A stretch of 26,407 nucleotides of DNA from Gammaproteobacteria bacterium (GCA_013288455.1 JABDBU010000008.1:1-26407), one strand, 5' to 3'. Counted from the first letter of the stretch, positions 8,622 to 18,142 are shown. Program-made: numbers and translations. Notes: generated by a model not told the origin, from the letters alone.

Positions 8622-9662
8622 TCAAACGACAGATACAGCTTCATGGTTCTCAGTTTCCATGGAAATATAATATTTTCCCAGACAAGCCGCTGCATTTAAC
8701 CTGGTCCGTTTATAAAATGCACGTTGCGCTGCTTCGACATTGTGTATCTTACCATTCCAAATATTTAGTGAAGGCGCTTGTAGTGCACGACCGTAAGAAA
8801 AACTCAGTCGCCAAGGATGATGGATGCCTCGTAGCTTATTCATTTCATTCAAGTGCAGGGTTGCTAATTCAGGATCTTGACCTCCAGAAAGAAAATGAAT
8901 GCTGGGAACATCAGCAGGGACCGTTCGCCGCAATACCTCCAGCGTCGCATTGGCAACTTCGGTGACGCTCGCTTGAGGTAAATAATTACTGCCCGTAGTA
9001 ACCATATTGGGTTTAAGTACTATGTAATTCAGCAGAACTCGATGTTTTTGCAATTCTTCAAACACGATACGCAAGGTTGACTCAGTAACCTCTGCACAAC
9101 GCGCGAGACTATGATCACCATCCATCAATACTTCTGGTTCTACGATAGGAATCATTCCGTTTTGCTGGCACATGGATGCATAACGCGCCAGTATCTGTGC
9201 ATTATTTATTTGGGCCAAGGTAGAAGGCAGCGTACTAGAAATAACGAAAATAGCCCGCCATTTTGCAAAGCAAGTACCTAAGTCCTTATACATAATTAGT
9301 CGATCAGCCAAGTCATCAAGGCCTTGTGTTATTTTTTCCTCAGCGTTCAAAGGAATAAGCCCTTTATCCACCTTAATGCCAGGTAAAATACCCTGCTCTT
9401 CCAGCAACTTAGGAAACAGTAGGCCCGCCTTATTACGTTGTCCTAAGGTTTCTTCGTGTAGAATAACACCGTTGATGAAGGCCTCGATGCCAGGGGTGGT
9501 TAATAGCAATTCACGATAGCTACGACGATTTTCTACATTTGATTCTATGTGGAAAGCAGCGAAGCGTTTAGCTAAAGTAGCCTGACTTTCATCCGCAGCA
9601 AATATTCCTTTTCCTGCTGCCGTAAGTCGTGAGATTATTCCTTGAAGTTCGTGAATAGCCAC
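8622..9662 (-). CDS. fba: Fructose-bisphosphate aldolase, class I
   Basis: A 346-aa Schiff-base aldolase that splits fructose 1,6-bisphosphate into two triose phosphates in glycolysis and runs in reverse in gluconeogenesis. Class I features include AADES (D24), GIKVDKG (about 96-101), the FAKWR lysine (K134), PEVLMDGDH (E177) and the Schiff-base lysine K217 in YIVLKPNMV, then FLSGGQ and the phosphate-binding WRLSFSYGRAL. This is the eukaryote-like class rather than the zinc enzyme common in enterobacteria. Translation starts at GTG 9662 with AAGGAG 8 nt before it. Cytochrome c5 follows 50 nt downstream. A promoter candidate with a palindrome on its -10 lies about 140 nt upstream. Confidence 0.95.
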   Translation of the reverse strand: MAIHELQGIISRLTAAGKGIFAADESQATLAKRFAAFHIESNVENRRSYRELLLTTPGIEAFINGVILHEETLGQRNKAGLLFPKLLEEQGILPGIKVDKGLIPLNAEEKITQGLDDLADRLIMYKDLGTCFAKWRAIFVISSTLPSTLAQINNAQILARYASMCQQNGMIPIVEPEVLMDGDHSLARCAEVTESTLRIVFEELQKHRVLLNYIVLKPNMVTTGSNYLPQASVTEVANATLEVLRRTVPADVPSIHFLSGGQDPELATLHLNEMNKLRGIHHPWRLSFSYGRALQAPSLNIWNGKIHNVEAAQRAFYKRTRLNAAACLGKYYISMETENHEAVSVV

Positions 9663-9801
9663 AAATGTTGCTCCTTACATGCGTTTTTTACGTAGTGTGT
9701 TGGACAAAACCATAAGTGAACGGCACTAATACAAAAAAACTGGACTTTGGTAGACCACAAAAAAGTACAAAATGCACTTTACCGATTATGCTCGCTACTA
9801 T

Positions 9802-9830
9802 ATAGTACAAATTTATCAATTTCTAGTAAA
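9802..9830 (-). promoter_or_regulatory. Candidate fba promoter overlapped by a palindrome
   Basis: On the minus strand, TTTACT (9830-9825) and TACTAT (9807-9802) are 17 nt apart. The -10 hexamer is one half of the perfect palindrome TACTATATAGTA at 9796-9807, an arrangement that would suit a repressor. Confidence 0.38.
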
Positions 9831-9864
9831 CTGTAAATAAACGGATAAACATTCAGGCAGCCCG

Positions 9865-9893
9865 TTTAATCGTGCCGAATTCATCTTTATAAT
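9865..9893 (+). promoter_or_regulatory. Candidate dnaE promoter
   Basis: A perfect -10 TATAAT at 9888-9893 lies 17 nt after a weak -35 TTTAAT at 9865-9870, about 70 nt before the dnaE start. Confidence 0.4.
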
Positions 9894-9965
9894 AAACTTC
9901 GCTGCTCGCCTCCATCACACCCTGTCTTGAAGCAAATTTTCTAATTTATAGAGGCGCGCCCTTGT

Positions 9966-12900
9966 ATGTCATCACCGTTTATTCACCTCCATCTACACAC
10001 CGAATATTCTTTAAGTGATGGTTTGATTCGAATTGATGATTTGATCGCTAGAGCATCAGAGTTAGCATTACCTGCTATTGCGATCACCGACCAATCCAAC
10101 TTATTTGCAGCGATTAAATTTTATCAAGCAGCTATCAAAGCAGGGATTAAACCCATTATCGGTGCTGAATGTTGGATAGAAAACGTCCAATTTCCTGCTT
10201 GCCCATTTCGATTAATTTTGTTATGCCAAAATCAACAAGGTTATCAAAATTTAATTCAGTTAATCTCACGAGCTTACTTAGAGGAGCGGCAAGGAACGAA
10301 GCCGATTCTACAAAGAAGCTGGTTGCCGAGTTATACAGCAGGCTTAATTGCTTTATCGGGCGATAAAGAAGGCGATATAGGGCAGGCCTTACTACAAAAT
10401 AAGCGATCGTTGGCTAAAGAATTTTTACAAATGTGGTTATCACTTTTTCCACATCGTTTTTATTTAGAGTTACAACGACTTGGACGACCACAAGAGGAAG
10501 CATATATTGCCGCTACCATCGAATTGGCCTTTGAATATCAAACGCCCGTTGTTGCCAGTAACGATGTGCGCTTCCTCTATACAGAAGATTTTGACGCTCA
10601 TGAAGCACGGGTCTGTATCAATAGCGGACATATTTTAAATGACTCTAAGCGTTCCAAGGTATACAGTGAGCAGCAATTTCTTCGTTCTACAGAAGAGATG
10701 GCTACTTTATTTGCCGACATTCCGTCAGCCTTAATTAATTCATTGGAAATCGCTAAGCGTTGTAACTTGGAATTAACGCTGGGTAAAGCCTTTTTACCTA
10801 AGTGTCCTATTCCTGCCGGCATGACACCGGAAAGTTGCTTAGTACAGGAGGCTGAAAACGGGTTACTAGCACGTTTAAAAAAACTTAATTTACCCAAGTC
10901 TATAACGTCTGAGCCCAATTACCCATTGGACGACACTGATAATAGATTTATTGCAGAAGCTAAAAACCTATCTACGCTCAAGGAAAACATCTTATTTTCT
11001 ACAAAATGTAGTGAAAATTCCTATAAGGTATATTTTAACAGGCTTGCGGTTGAACTCGAGGTCATTAATAACATGGGCTTCGCTAGTTACTTCTTAATTG
11101 TGGCTGATTTTATCCGTTGGGCGAAAGAAAATGGTATACCAGTAGGACCAGGGAGAGGATCCGGTGCTGGTTCCTTAGTCGCTTATGCGCTACAGATTAC
11201 TGATATAGAACCCTTAAAGTACGATTTGCTGTTTGAACGCTTTTTAAATCCTGAACGTATCTCTATGCCTGATTTTGACATCGACTTCTGTGTGGAGGGA
11301 CGTGATCGCGTTATTGACTACGTAACAGAGCGTTATGGTCGTGAATCCGTTTCTCAGATCATTACCTACGGTAGCATGGCTGCTCGTGCCGTTGTCAGGG
11401 ATGTGGGACGTGTTCTTGGTTATCCCTATGGTATGGTTGATAAAATTGCGAAATTAATCCCCTTTGAATTAGGCATTACGCTGGAAAAAGCTATGCATCA
11501 AGAAGAAGAGCTACAACAGTGTTATGAAAATGAAGATGCGATAAAAGTATTAATTGATTTAGCTAAAAAATTAGAAGGGCTGGTGCGTAATGTTGGGAAG
11601 CATGCTGGAGGCGTTGTTATTGCTCCCTCCAAACTGACTGATTTTACACCGCTGTACTGTGAAGTTGGTTCTTCGCATTGTATTACCCAGTTTGATAAAG
11701 ATGATATTGAAAAAGTTGGACTTATCAAATTTGATTTCCTTGGGCTACGCACCTTGACGATCATCCACTGGGCGGTGCAATCAATTAATGTCAAAATGCC
11801 AAAAGGAAAAGCAGCATTAGATATTACCGCGATCCCTTTGGCGGATCCCAAAACCTTTGCCTTATTAAAAGCCTGCAAGACAGCTGCTGTATTTCAGTTG
11901 GAATCACGGGGGATACGTGATCTCATTAAACGATTACAACCTGATAATTTTGAAGATATTATCGCGCTGCTCGCTTTATTTCGTCCGGGTCCTCTGCAAT
12001 CAGGTATGGTCGATGATTTTATCAACCGTAAACATGGTACAGCTCAAGTTGAATACCCTCATCCTTTTTTAGAACCTATTTTACGTCCTACCTACGGCAT
12101 TATTCTTTATCAAGAACAGGTAATGCAGATTGCACAGGTCTTGGCAGGTTACACCTTAGGAGCCGCTGATTTATTACGACGAGCGATGGGTAAAAAAAAA
12201 TCGGAGGAAATGGCAAAACAACGGACCATTTTTACCTGTGGCGCTATGAAAAAAGGAGTTGCGATCGATTTAGCCAATCAGATCTACGATTTAATGGAGA
12301 AATTTGCTGATTATGGTTTCACGCGATCACATGCAGCTTCCTACGCTTTAATCTCGTATCAAACGCTCTGGCTGAAGGCACACTACCCCGCAGAATTTAT
12401 GGCAGCTGTACTATCGTCTGACATGGATCATACTGAAAAGATGGTTTTATTTTTGGAAGAATGTCGGCAGATACAGTTAAACATCCTACCTCCTGACATT
12501 AATACTAGCTATCATAAATTTACCGTTAATAAAAAAGGAGAACTTCGTTATGGTTTGGGTGCTGTCAAAGGTTTAGGAGTTACCGCTGTTGATATGCTGA
12601 TTGCACAACGTGCAGAAAGGTGTTTTGAAGACTTATTTGATCTTTGTCGTCGCATCGATCCACATAAATTAAACCGTCGAGGCTTAGAGGCACTCATCTA
12701 TTCTGGAAGTTTAGATTGCTTAGGTTTCAACCGCGCCACGCTAAAACACAATTTACCGGCTGCTTTATTAGCCGCTGAGCAAGAATCGTCAGCGATTGCT
12801 TCTGGGCAGCGGGACTTTTTTGGGCTTGCCATGATTTCTGAAAGGAAAGAAATGGTACAGAAGGTAGAGTGGCCCAAGCTGCGTCGTTTACAAGCTGAAA

Positions 12901-13520
12901 AAGAAGTATTGGGATACTATTTAAGTGGGCATCCCTTCGAAAATTACGCAAGCGAAGTATCTCATTTTACAACCTCAAGTTTGCAAGAATGCACCTATCG
13001 GGTAGGTCATTCGCTAACGATAGCAGGTTGGGTGCTCAGTATTCGACTCTTATGGACAAAACGGGGCGATCGCATGGCGATAATAAATATAGGGGATACA
13101 CAGAGTCGTTTGGAGGTTACCTTATTTAGCGATATTTATTCAATGTATAGGGATAAATTAACGAAAGACAGATTATTAATCATTGAAGGAGAAAGCCAAC
13201 AGGATGAATTGACAGGCATGGTTCGTGTACTCGCTAAAAAGGTTTTGGATATTAAAGAAGCGCGTGATGCTTATGCCAAGCGCGTGCTCATTAAACTTTC
13301 TCAGCCGCCTATGAATTTCGATCAAATTCAGGATTTGAAACAAAAAATGAGTCATTTTTGTTCAGGCCGCTGCCCTACCGTCATTGAATATTATCATCCT
13401 GAACTTCGCGCACAGTTACAGCTTCCCTTAGGTGACGCGTGGATGGTGACACCTTCTGATGAACTGCTAGTAACTCTAGAGAAACTGTTGGGTGAAAAAT
13501 GTGTTGTTATCGAATATTGA
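9966..13520 (+). CDS. dnaE: DNA polymerase III alpha subunit
   Basis: The 1184-aa catalytic subunit of the replicative polymerase. It opens with a PHP domain (HLHLHTEYSLSDGL near residue 7). The class C polymerase core carries VGPGRGSGAGSLVAY and the catalytic aspartates D436 and D438 in PDFDIDFC, with the third at D590 in KFDFLGLRTLT, all shifted by 35 from E. coli D401/D403/D555. FRPGPLQSGMVDDFINRKHG, YQEQVMQIAQVLAGY and FTRSHAASYALISYQT follow, then a helix-hairpin-helix region and a C-terminal OB fold (LTIAGWVLSIR). Length is slightly above E. coli (1160). The ribosome site is weak (GAGG 12 nt before ATG). It is followed by ftsQ rather than accA, its neighbour in E. coli. Confidence 0.97.
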   Translation: MSSPFIHLHLHTEYSLSDGLIRIDDLIARASELALPAIAITDQSNLFAAIKFYQAAIKAGIKPIIGAECWIENVQFPACPFRLILLCQNQQGYQNLIQLISRAYLEERQGTKPILQRSWLPSYTAGLIALSGDKEGDIGQALLQNKRSLAKEFLQMWLSLFPHRFYLELQRLGRPQEEAYIAATIELAFEYQTPVVASNDVRFLYTEDFDAHEARVCINSGHILNDSKRSKVYSEQQFLRSTEEMATLFADIPSALINSLEIAKRCNLELTLGKAFLPKCPIPAGMTPESCLVQEAENGLLARLKKLNLPKSITSEPNYPLDDTDNRFIAEAKNLSTLKENILFSTKCSENSYKVYFNRLAVELEVINNMGFASYFLIVADFIRWAKENGIPVGPGRGSGAGSLVAYALQITDIEPLKYDLLFERFLNPERISMPDFDIDFCVEGRDRVIDYVTERYGRESVSQIITYGSMAARAVVRDVGRVLGYPYGMVDKIAKLIPFELGITLEKAMHQEEELQQCYENEDAIKVLIDLAKKLEGLVRNVGKHAGGVVIAPSKLTDFTPLYCEVGSSHCITQFDKDDIEKVGLIKFDFLGLRTLTIIHWAVQSINVKMPKGKAALDITAIPLADPKTFALLKACKTAAVFQLESRGIRDLIKRLQPDNFEDIIALLALFRPGPLQSGMVDDFINRKHGTAQVEYPHPFLEPILRPTYGIILYQEQVMQIAQVLAGYTLGAADLLRRAMGKKKSEEMAKQRTIFTCGAMKKGVAIDLANQIYDLMEKFADYGFTRSHAASYALISYQTLWLKAHYPAEFMAAVLSSDMDHTEKMVLFLEECRQIQLNILPPDINTSYHKFTVNKKGELRYGLGAVKGLGVTAVDMLIAQRAERCFEDLFDLCRRIDPHKLNRRGLEALIYSGSLDCLGFNRATLKHNLPAALLAAEQESSAIASGQRDFFGLAMISERKEMVQKVEWPKLRRLQAEKEVLGYYLSGHPFENYASEVSHFTTSSLQECTYRVGHSLTIAGWVLSIRLLWTKRGDRMAIINIGDTQSRLEVTLFSDIYSMYRDKLTKDRLLIIEGESQQDELTGMVRVLAKKVLDIKEARDAYAKRVLIKLSQPPMNFDQIQDLKQKMSHFCSGRCPTVIEYYHPELRAQLQLPLGDAWMVTPSDELLVTLEKLLGEKCVVIEY

Positions 13521-13538
13521 TGTATCGTTGTATAGTAA

Positions 13539-13808
13539 GCTAACGAGCTGGTAAAGTATGATTTTGGTGGTTCTGTATCACCTGTACGCGCAATCCTCAA
13601 TGAAACAACAAAACTGGCAGAAATATTGCGGATAGATTATCATTCCTATTTGGTCTGCGTGCAAAATAGTCGAGAGCCAGCAACTTTCAGCGACTGCATG
13701 GGGCCACGTGGTAGTTTTTTTCCAATTTATGTGTCGAGCTCAATTTCGTCATTAGGTACCTATCAGCTACAAAATCAGCGACTATTTCCCTCAAATGACC
13801 CAGTCTAA
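13539..13808 (+). pseudogene. Open stretch of unknown origin between dnaE and ftsQ, possible gene remnant
   Basis: The 296-nt gap between dnaE and ftsQ contains a stop-free frame of 89 codons (reading ANELVKYDFGGSVSPVRAIL near its start and ending FPSNDPV). It has no ATG and no ribosome site; the only usual start is a TTG at 13626. I do not recognise the product and it does not read as the end of ddl or murB, which often lie upstream of ftsQ. It could be a decayed gene or simply a chance open frame. No clear promoter or terminator was seen in the gap. Confidence 0.2.
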
Positions 13809-13816
13809 CTACTATT

Positions 13817-14572
13817 ATGATTGAAAAAAGGTCTACTGTATCAAGCATGATTCACTTGAATTTTCTGTACGGTTTCAGACATTGGTTTTTTACGTTTTCT
13901 CTAATGCTGCTTGTTCTATTAAGCGTGATACTAGCCTGGCAAAAGTATAGCGATTCAGATTTGTTTCCTGTTACTCATATTAAAATTACAGGCGACCTGG
14001 TGCATGTCCAGCGAAATAGGTTGCAACGGATTATCCTACCATTTACAGAAAGAGGTTTGCTACATCTCGATAACCGTCGGTTAAAAGAAAGACTCTTGCA
14101 AGAACCTTGGATCGATTCAGTAACAGTGAAACGCTTATGGCCAGATACCTTATCCGTAAATTTTACCACAAAAAAACCAGTGGCATTAATGGCGAATAAT
14201 GATTTACTTGATCAAAAAGGTAATATTTTTAATGCTGGGTATGTGGATCCCACGTCACTCGATCTGCCTTTTTTTATCGGCCCCGCCGCGCAGCAAAAAT
14301 ATTTGCTACAAACTTATCAATCGCTATACCCATTGCTATCCAGTTTAACGCTAAAAATAAAATTATTACAATTTATTGATCAACAATGTTGGTACTTGCG
14401 CTTAAGTAATGGTTTGTCGCTTTATTTAAGTCGAACGAGACCTAATCTACAATTAGAGCGGTTTATCAAGGTTTATCCGGATGTCATTGAGGGAAAGGTG
14501 TCGATGGTGGATTATATCGATCTACGTTATGCACACGGTATGGCAGTAAAATTTAAGACACGAGTGGTTTAG
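13817..14572 (+). CDS. ftsQ: Cell division protein FtsQ
   Basis: A 251-aa bitopic inner-membrane protein linking early and late divisome proteins (with FtsB and FtsL). A short cytoplasmic start is followed by one membrane segment (about 23-42, FFTFSLMLLVLLSVILAW). Then comes a POTRA domain beginning FPVTHIKITGDLVHVQRNRL, with EPWIDSVTVKRLWPDTLSV and KKPVALM, the FtsQ hallmark. Length is normal. Two ATGs compete (13817 and 13847) and neither has a clear ribosome site. It is followed by ftsA after 144 nt, a long gap for a pair that often overlaps. Confidence 0.92.
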   Translation: MIEKRSTVSSMIHLNFLYGFRHWFFTFSLMLLVLLSVILAWQKYSDSDLFPVTHIKITGDLVHVQRNRLQRIILPFTERGLLHLDNRRLKERLLQEPWIDSVTVKRLWPDTLSVNFTTKKPVALMANNDLLDQKGNIFNAGYVDPTSLDLPFFIGPAAQQKYLLQTYQSLYPLLSSLTLKIKLLQFIDQQCWYLRLSNGLSLYLSRTRPNLQLERFIKVYPDVIEGKVSMVDYIDLRYAHGMAVKFKTRVV

Positions 14573-14716
14573 TACGTAGTTTCTCTGGGCGAAACTAAAT
14601 TACGTGCTCAACAGGAATGATAGGGTGCCTCTAGAAATTAGAAATTTTGCTTCAAAACCAGGCGTGATGGCAGCGAGCAGAGAGGTTTAAAGTTATTAAT
14701 TCAAGGTGAAGTAATT
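14573..14716 (+). promoter_or_regulatory. ftsQ-ftsA spacer with hairpin
   Basis: TAGTTTC at 14577-14583 and GAAACTA at 14591-14597 form a perfect 7-bp stem with a 7-nt loop just after the ftsQ stop. No T-run follows, so it is not a plain terminator. It may be an mRNA structure tuning ftsQ against ftsA. AAGGTGA then lies 7 nt before the ftsA ATG. No convincing promoter was seen. Confidence 0.35.
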
Positions 14717-15943
14717 ATGGCCAAAAAGTTGAGCAGAAATTTGATCGTAGGTTTAGATATCGGTACCAGTAAAGTTAATGCCTTAGTGGGGGAGGTGCAG
14801 CCGGATGGAATTGAGATCATCGGTTTAGGAGTTTATCCATCCCTAGGACTAAAGCGAGGCGTCGTTGTCAATATCGACGCAACGGTTGACTCGATTCAAC
14901 AGGCAGTTGGCGAAGCTGAAGCAATGGCTGGTTGTCCTGTTCGCAGCGTGTATACAGGAATAGCAGGTAATCATATCCGCAGTTTAAATTCTCATGGAAT
15001 TGTAGCGATACAAAATCAAGAGGTTACTCACGCTGATGTTGAGCGTGTTATCGATGCTGCCAGGGCTGTTGCCATTCCTGCGGATCAAAAAATATTACAT
15101 ATCTTACCGCAGGAGTTTATCATTGATAACCAAGACGGCATTCGCGAGCCGATAGGTATGTCCGGTGTACGGTTGGAGGCTAAGGTACACATGGTAACGG
15201 GTGCTGTGAGTGCAGCGCAAAATATTGTTAAATGCATTCAGCGTTGTGGATTAGAGGTCTCTGAGATTATTTTAGAACAATTAGCCTCGAGTCAAGCTGT
15301 CTTAACAGAGGATGAAAAAGAATTAGGTGTTTGCTTGATAGACATTGGTGGTGGCACAACGGATATTGCCATCTTTACTGAAGGTGCTATCCGATTTACA
15401 TCCGTTGTTCCCATTGCCGGCGATCAGGTTACCAATGACATTGCCGTTGCATTAAGAACACCAACACAAAGTGCTGAACATATTAAGAGGAAGTATGCCT
15501 GTGCCTTAGCAGAATTAGCGAGCCCTGATGAAATTGTAGATATCAGCGGCATGGGTGATCGTCCTGGCAGGACCATTTCTAAACGTTCTTTGGCTGAAGT
15601 CATCGGATCGCGCTATGAAGAACTTTTTTATTTAGTAAAAACGGAGTTGCGTCGAAGTGGTTTTGAAGAGTTTCTTGCTGCAGGCATTGTGTTGACAGGC
15701 GGTGCCTCTAACGTCAATGGAGCAGTGGAGTTAGCTGAGAAGGTTTTTAAGCTGCCTGTTAGGTTGGGTAATCCACAATATGTCGTGGGAAACAGCGAAG
15801 TCATTAGCAATGGAATGTATGCAACTGGCACAGGCCTACTATTATATGGCTACCAACAACAGTGCGAACAAAGAAAACCTAATCACGCCATGTTTCGTGG
15901 CAGACTAGCTCGCGTGAAGAGCTGGTTACGCGAAAATTTTTAA
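14717..15943 (+). CDS. ftsA: Cell division protein FtsA
   Basis: A 408-aa actin-like ATPase that tethers FtsZ filaments to the membrane and recruits later division proteins. Visible marks are phosphate-1 LIVGLDIGTSKV, the FtsA-specific 1C domain (about 85-165, with NSHGIVAIQNQEVT and HILPQEFIID), phosphate-2 LIDIGGGTTDIAIF, and the adenosine motif IVLTGGASNVNGAVELAE. The end, RVKSWLRENF, is the amphipathic membrane-targeting helix. AAGGTGA is well placed for the ATG. It is followed by ftsZ after 45 nt in the same direction, the normal order. Confidence 0.96.
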   Translation: MAKKLSRNLIVGLDIGTSKVNALVGEVQPDGIEIIGLGVYPSLGLKRGVVVNIDATVDSIQQAVGEAEAMAGCPVRSVYTGIAGNHIRSLNSHGIVAIQNQEVTHADVERVIDAARAVAIPADQKILHILPQEFIIDNQDGIREPIGMSGVRLEAKVHMVTGAVSAAQNIVKCIQRCGLEVSEIILEQLASSQAVLTEDEKELGVCLIDIGGGTTDIAIFTEGAIRFTSVVPIAGDQVTNDIAVALRTPTQSAEHIKRKYACALAELASPDEIVDISGMGDRPGRTISKRSLAEVIGSRYEELFYLVKTELRRSGFEEFLAAGIVLTGGASNVNGAVELAEKVFKLPVRLGNPQYVVGNSEVISNGMYATGTGLLLYGYQQQCEQRKPNHAMFRGRLARVKSWLRENF

Positions 15944-15975
15944 TTTTATTTACAATACACCGAAGCAAAAAGTTT

Positions 15976-15981
15976 GAGGAG
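15976..15981 (+). promoter_or_regulatory. ftsZ ribosome binding site
   Basis: GAGGAG ends 7 nt before the ATG at 15989. An in-frame TTG at 15974 overlaps this site and is therefore rejected as the start. Confidence 0.8.
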
Positions 15982-15988
15982 TTATACT

Positions 15989-17155
15989 ATGAGTTCCCCC
16001 TATGATTTGGTCGATACCTCACCACAAAACGCCGTTATAAAGGTCATTGGCGTGGGTGGTGGCGGTGGAAATGCAATTGAACATATGCTTACGCAAGATA
16101 TTGATGGTGTTGAATTTATTTGCGCCAACACGGATGCCCAAGCACTAAAAAATTCATCTGCTAAATGCTTATTACAGCTTGGTCAACAAATTACCAAGGG
16201 TCTTGGAGCGGGAGCGAACCCAGAGGTAGGGCGCCAGGCGGCCGAAGCGGATAGAGAGCGCATTCGTGCGGTTATAGAAGGGGCCGACATGGTTTTTATT
16301 ACTGCCGGTATGGGTGGCGGTACAGGAACAGGTGCCGCGCCAGTTTTTGCGGAACTTGCTAAACAGATGCGAAAGTTAACGATAGGTGTCGTTACCATTC
16401 CATTTGCATTTGAAGGAAAAAAGCGTTTACACCTAGCGGAAGAAGGAATAAAGCAGCTAGGCCAATATGTGGATTCACTCATTACTATACCTAACAGCAA
16501 ATTAATCAATGTATTAGGTAGAGGTATTAGCCTTTTAGATGCATTTAAGGCTGTTAATAATATATTATTCGGCGCAGTTAAAGGGATTGCCACACTGATT
16601 ACCGAATCCGGTTTAATCAATGTGGATTTTGCGGATGTTCGTACTGTAATGTCATCTGATATGGGTATGGCAATGATGGGTGCAGGAGTTGGTGTTGGTG
16701 AAGATAGGGCGCGTTTAGCCGCTGAGGCAGCGATCGCTAGTCCTTTACTTGAGGATGTTGATTTAGCAGGAGCACGCGGCGTGTTAGTTAACATTACGGC
16801 GGGTCCTGATCTATCGATAGGGGAATTTGAAGCAGTTGGTGAAGTGATAAAAGGCTTTACTTCAGAAGATGCAACGGTGGTGGTAGGAACCGTCATTGAT
16901 CCTAAGATGAACGATGAGTTACACGTTACGATCGTAGCAACGGGTTTGGGAACTATTTATGCGAGCCAAGGAGGCTCTAATCTTATCAGAGCAGCGGATG
17001 GTTCTCTGGATTATCATCAACTAGAGCGCCCCACTGTACTGCGCAAGCAAGTGCCCACAACAACATCCTCTAGGCCGGTAATTACTTCTAATGTCACAGA
17101 TATCGAATATCTTGATATTCCGGCTTTTTTACGTAAACAAGAAGAGGTTTCCTGA
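15989..17155 (+). CDS. ftsZ: Cell division GTPase FtsZ
   Basis: The 388-aa tubulin homologue that forms the Z ring. The nucleotide site shows [17 protein letters not shown] near the start, then [10 protein letters not shown], the tubulin signature [14 protein letters not shown] and the synergy-loop region with [11 protein letters not shown]. The C-terminal peptide [14 protein letters not shown], which binds FtsA and ZipA, is intact after a short variable linker. ATG 15989 is chosen over the in-frame TTG 15974 on the basis of GAGGAG. Only 2 nt separate its stop from the GTG of lpxC, so the two are almost certainly co-transcribed. A long antisense open frame inside the gene (16183-16896) is a codon-usage shadow. 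Confidence 0.98.
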   Translation: MSSPYDLVDTSPQNAVIKVIGVGGGGGNAIEHMLTQDIDGVEFICANTDAQALKNSSAKCLLQLGQQITKGLGAGANPEVGRQAAEADRERIRAVIEGADMVFITAGMGGGTGTGAAPVFAELAKQMRKLTIGVVTIPFAFEGKKRLHLAEEGIKQLGQYVDSLITIPNSKLINVLGRGISLLDAFKAVNNILFGAVKGIATLITESGLINVDFADVRTVMSSDMGMAMMGAGVGVGEDRARLAAEAAIASPLLEDVDLAGARGVLVNITAGPDLSIGEFEAVGEVIKGFTSEDATVVVGTVIDPKMNDELHVTIVATGLGTIYASQGGSNLIRAADGSLDYHQLERPTVLRKQVPTTTSSRPVITSNVTDIEYLDIPAFLRKQEEVS

Positions 17156-17157
17156 AG

Positions 17158-18114
17158 GTGTCCAGCCATAAAAAATTAAATCTAACACACACTCCTCGCG
17201 CGTTAAAACAACGAACACTCAAGAACGTCATTAAAGCGGCAGGTATCACCTTGCATAGTGGCGAAACGGCTATTTTGACATTGAGACCCGCACCTATTAA
17301 TACCGGCATCATTTTTCGACGAATTGACTTTAACCCTATCGTTGAAGTACAAGCGCGAGCTGAGCACGTGGGTGAAACAACTTTACAAACAACTTTGCTA
17401 AAGAATGGAATACGGGTTGCAACGATTGAGCATTTGATGTCGGCAATGGCTGGTCTAGGCATTGATAATGCTTACGTAGACATTACCGCTTCAGAGATTC
17501 CGATTATGGATGGTAGTGCCGGTCCCTTTATCTTTTTAATTCAGTCAGCTGGTATTGAGGAACAAAGTGCGCCGAAGCGTTTTATTCTTATTAAGCAGCC
17601 AATTAAGGTGACAGAAGGTGATAAATGGGCATATTTGGAGCCATTTTATGGTTTCAAAATATCATTGGAGATTGGTTTTGATCATCCTCTTTTTCAAAAT
17701 CGCAATCAAAAAGCTAGCATCGATTTTTCAAAAACTTCTTACATTAAAGAAGTGAGTCGAGCACGTACCTTTGGTTTTATGGCAGATTATGAAAAATTGC
17801 GTGCAGTGCGTTTAGCTTTAGGTGGCAGTCTCGACAACGCGGTCGTCGTAGATGAATACAGAGTGCTCAATGAGGACGGACTACGTTATGAAGATGAGTT
17901 TGTACGGCATAAAATCCTTGATGCCGTCGGTGATTTATATTTACTTGGTCATAGTTTGATTGGATCATTTAGTGGATATAAATCTGGCCACGCGTTGAAT
18001 AATCTATTACTGCGTCGTTTACTGGATAATGCAGCTGCTTGGGAATATGTAGAGTTTGCTGATGCAATCGAAGCACCTTTAGCCTATAGACTAATCCTAC
18101 TCAAGACCACGTAA
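17158..18114 (+). CDS. lpxC: UDP-3-O-acyl-N-acetylglucosamine deacetylase
   Basis: This 318-aa zinc amidase catalyses the committed step of lipid A synthesis. The zinc ligands are H92 ([14 protein letters not shown]), H251 and D255 ([12 protein letters not shown]), and the catalytic histidine is H278 ([11 protein letters not shown]). All lie 13 residues beyond the E. coli positions (79, 238, 242, 265). Other marks are [20 protein letters not shown] and [12 protein letters not shown]. The offset comes from an N-terminal extension ([15 protein letters not shown]) before the usual KQRTLKN start. No closer start codon exists, so the GTG with AAGAGG 10 nt upstream is used. It ends the division cluster and meets convergent rnhA; secM/secA do not follow. 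Confidence 0.96.
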   Translation: MSSHKKLNLTHTPRALKQRTLKNVIKAAGITLHSGETAILTLRPAPINTGIIFRRIDFNPIVEVQARAEHVGETTLQTTLLKNGIRVATIEHLMSAMAGLGIDNAYVDITASEIPIMDGSAGPFIFLIQSAGIEEQSAPKRFILIKQPIKVTEGDKWAYLEPFYGFKISLEIGFDHPLFQNRNQKASIDFSKTSYIKEVSRARTFGFMADYEKLRAVRLALGGSLDNAVVVDEYRVLNEDGLRYEDEFVRHKILDAVGDLYLLGHSLIGSFSGYKSGHALNNLLLRRLLDNAAAWEYVEFADAIEAPLAYRLILLKTT

Positions 18115-18142
18115 AGGCACCTCATACACCTGCCTTTTACTT
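18111..18142. terminator. Intrinsic terminator after lpxC, possibly bidirectional
   Basis: AAAGGCA at 18113-18119 pairs with TGCCTTT at 18131-18137 around an 11-nt loop, and T-rich sequence follows on the plus strand. On the minus strand the A-run of the left arm gives Ts after the stem, so it may also end the rnhA transcript. The stem overlaps the lpxC stop codon. Confidence 0.5.

Larger units (their letters stand above)
9663..9965. other. 303-nt divergent intergenic region, fba/dnaE
   Basis: No gene was seen on either strand. The region holds a minus-strand promoter candidate for fba (9802-9830), a plus-strand promoter candidate for dnaE (9865-9893), a 12-bp perfect palindrome TACTATATAGTA at 9796-9807, and a near-palindrome with AAAGT and ACTTT arms 9 nt apart at 9762-9780. 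Within the latter, GTACAAAATGCAC at 9765-9777 is close to GTGTAAAATGCAC at 25448-25460. Confidence 0.5.

Noticed and set aside
8609..8965. 118-codon frame antisense to the aldolase
   Set aside because: The opposite strand encodes a fully conserved aldolase; the product shows no family pattern.
16183..16896. 237-codon open frame antisense to ftsZ
   Set aside because: Low-complexity Pro/Ser/Ala product without motifs; it mirrors the codon use of ftsZ and has no ribosome site.
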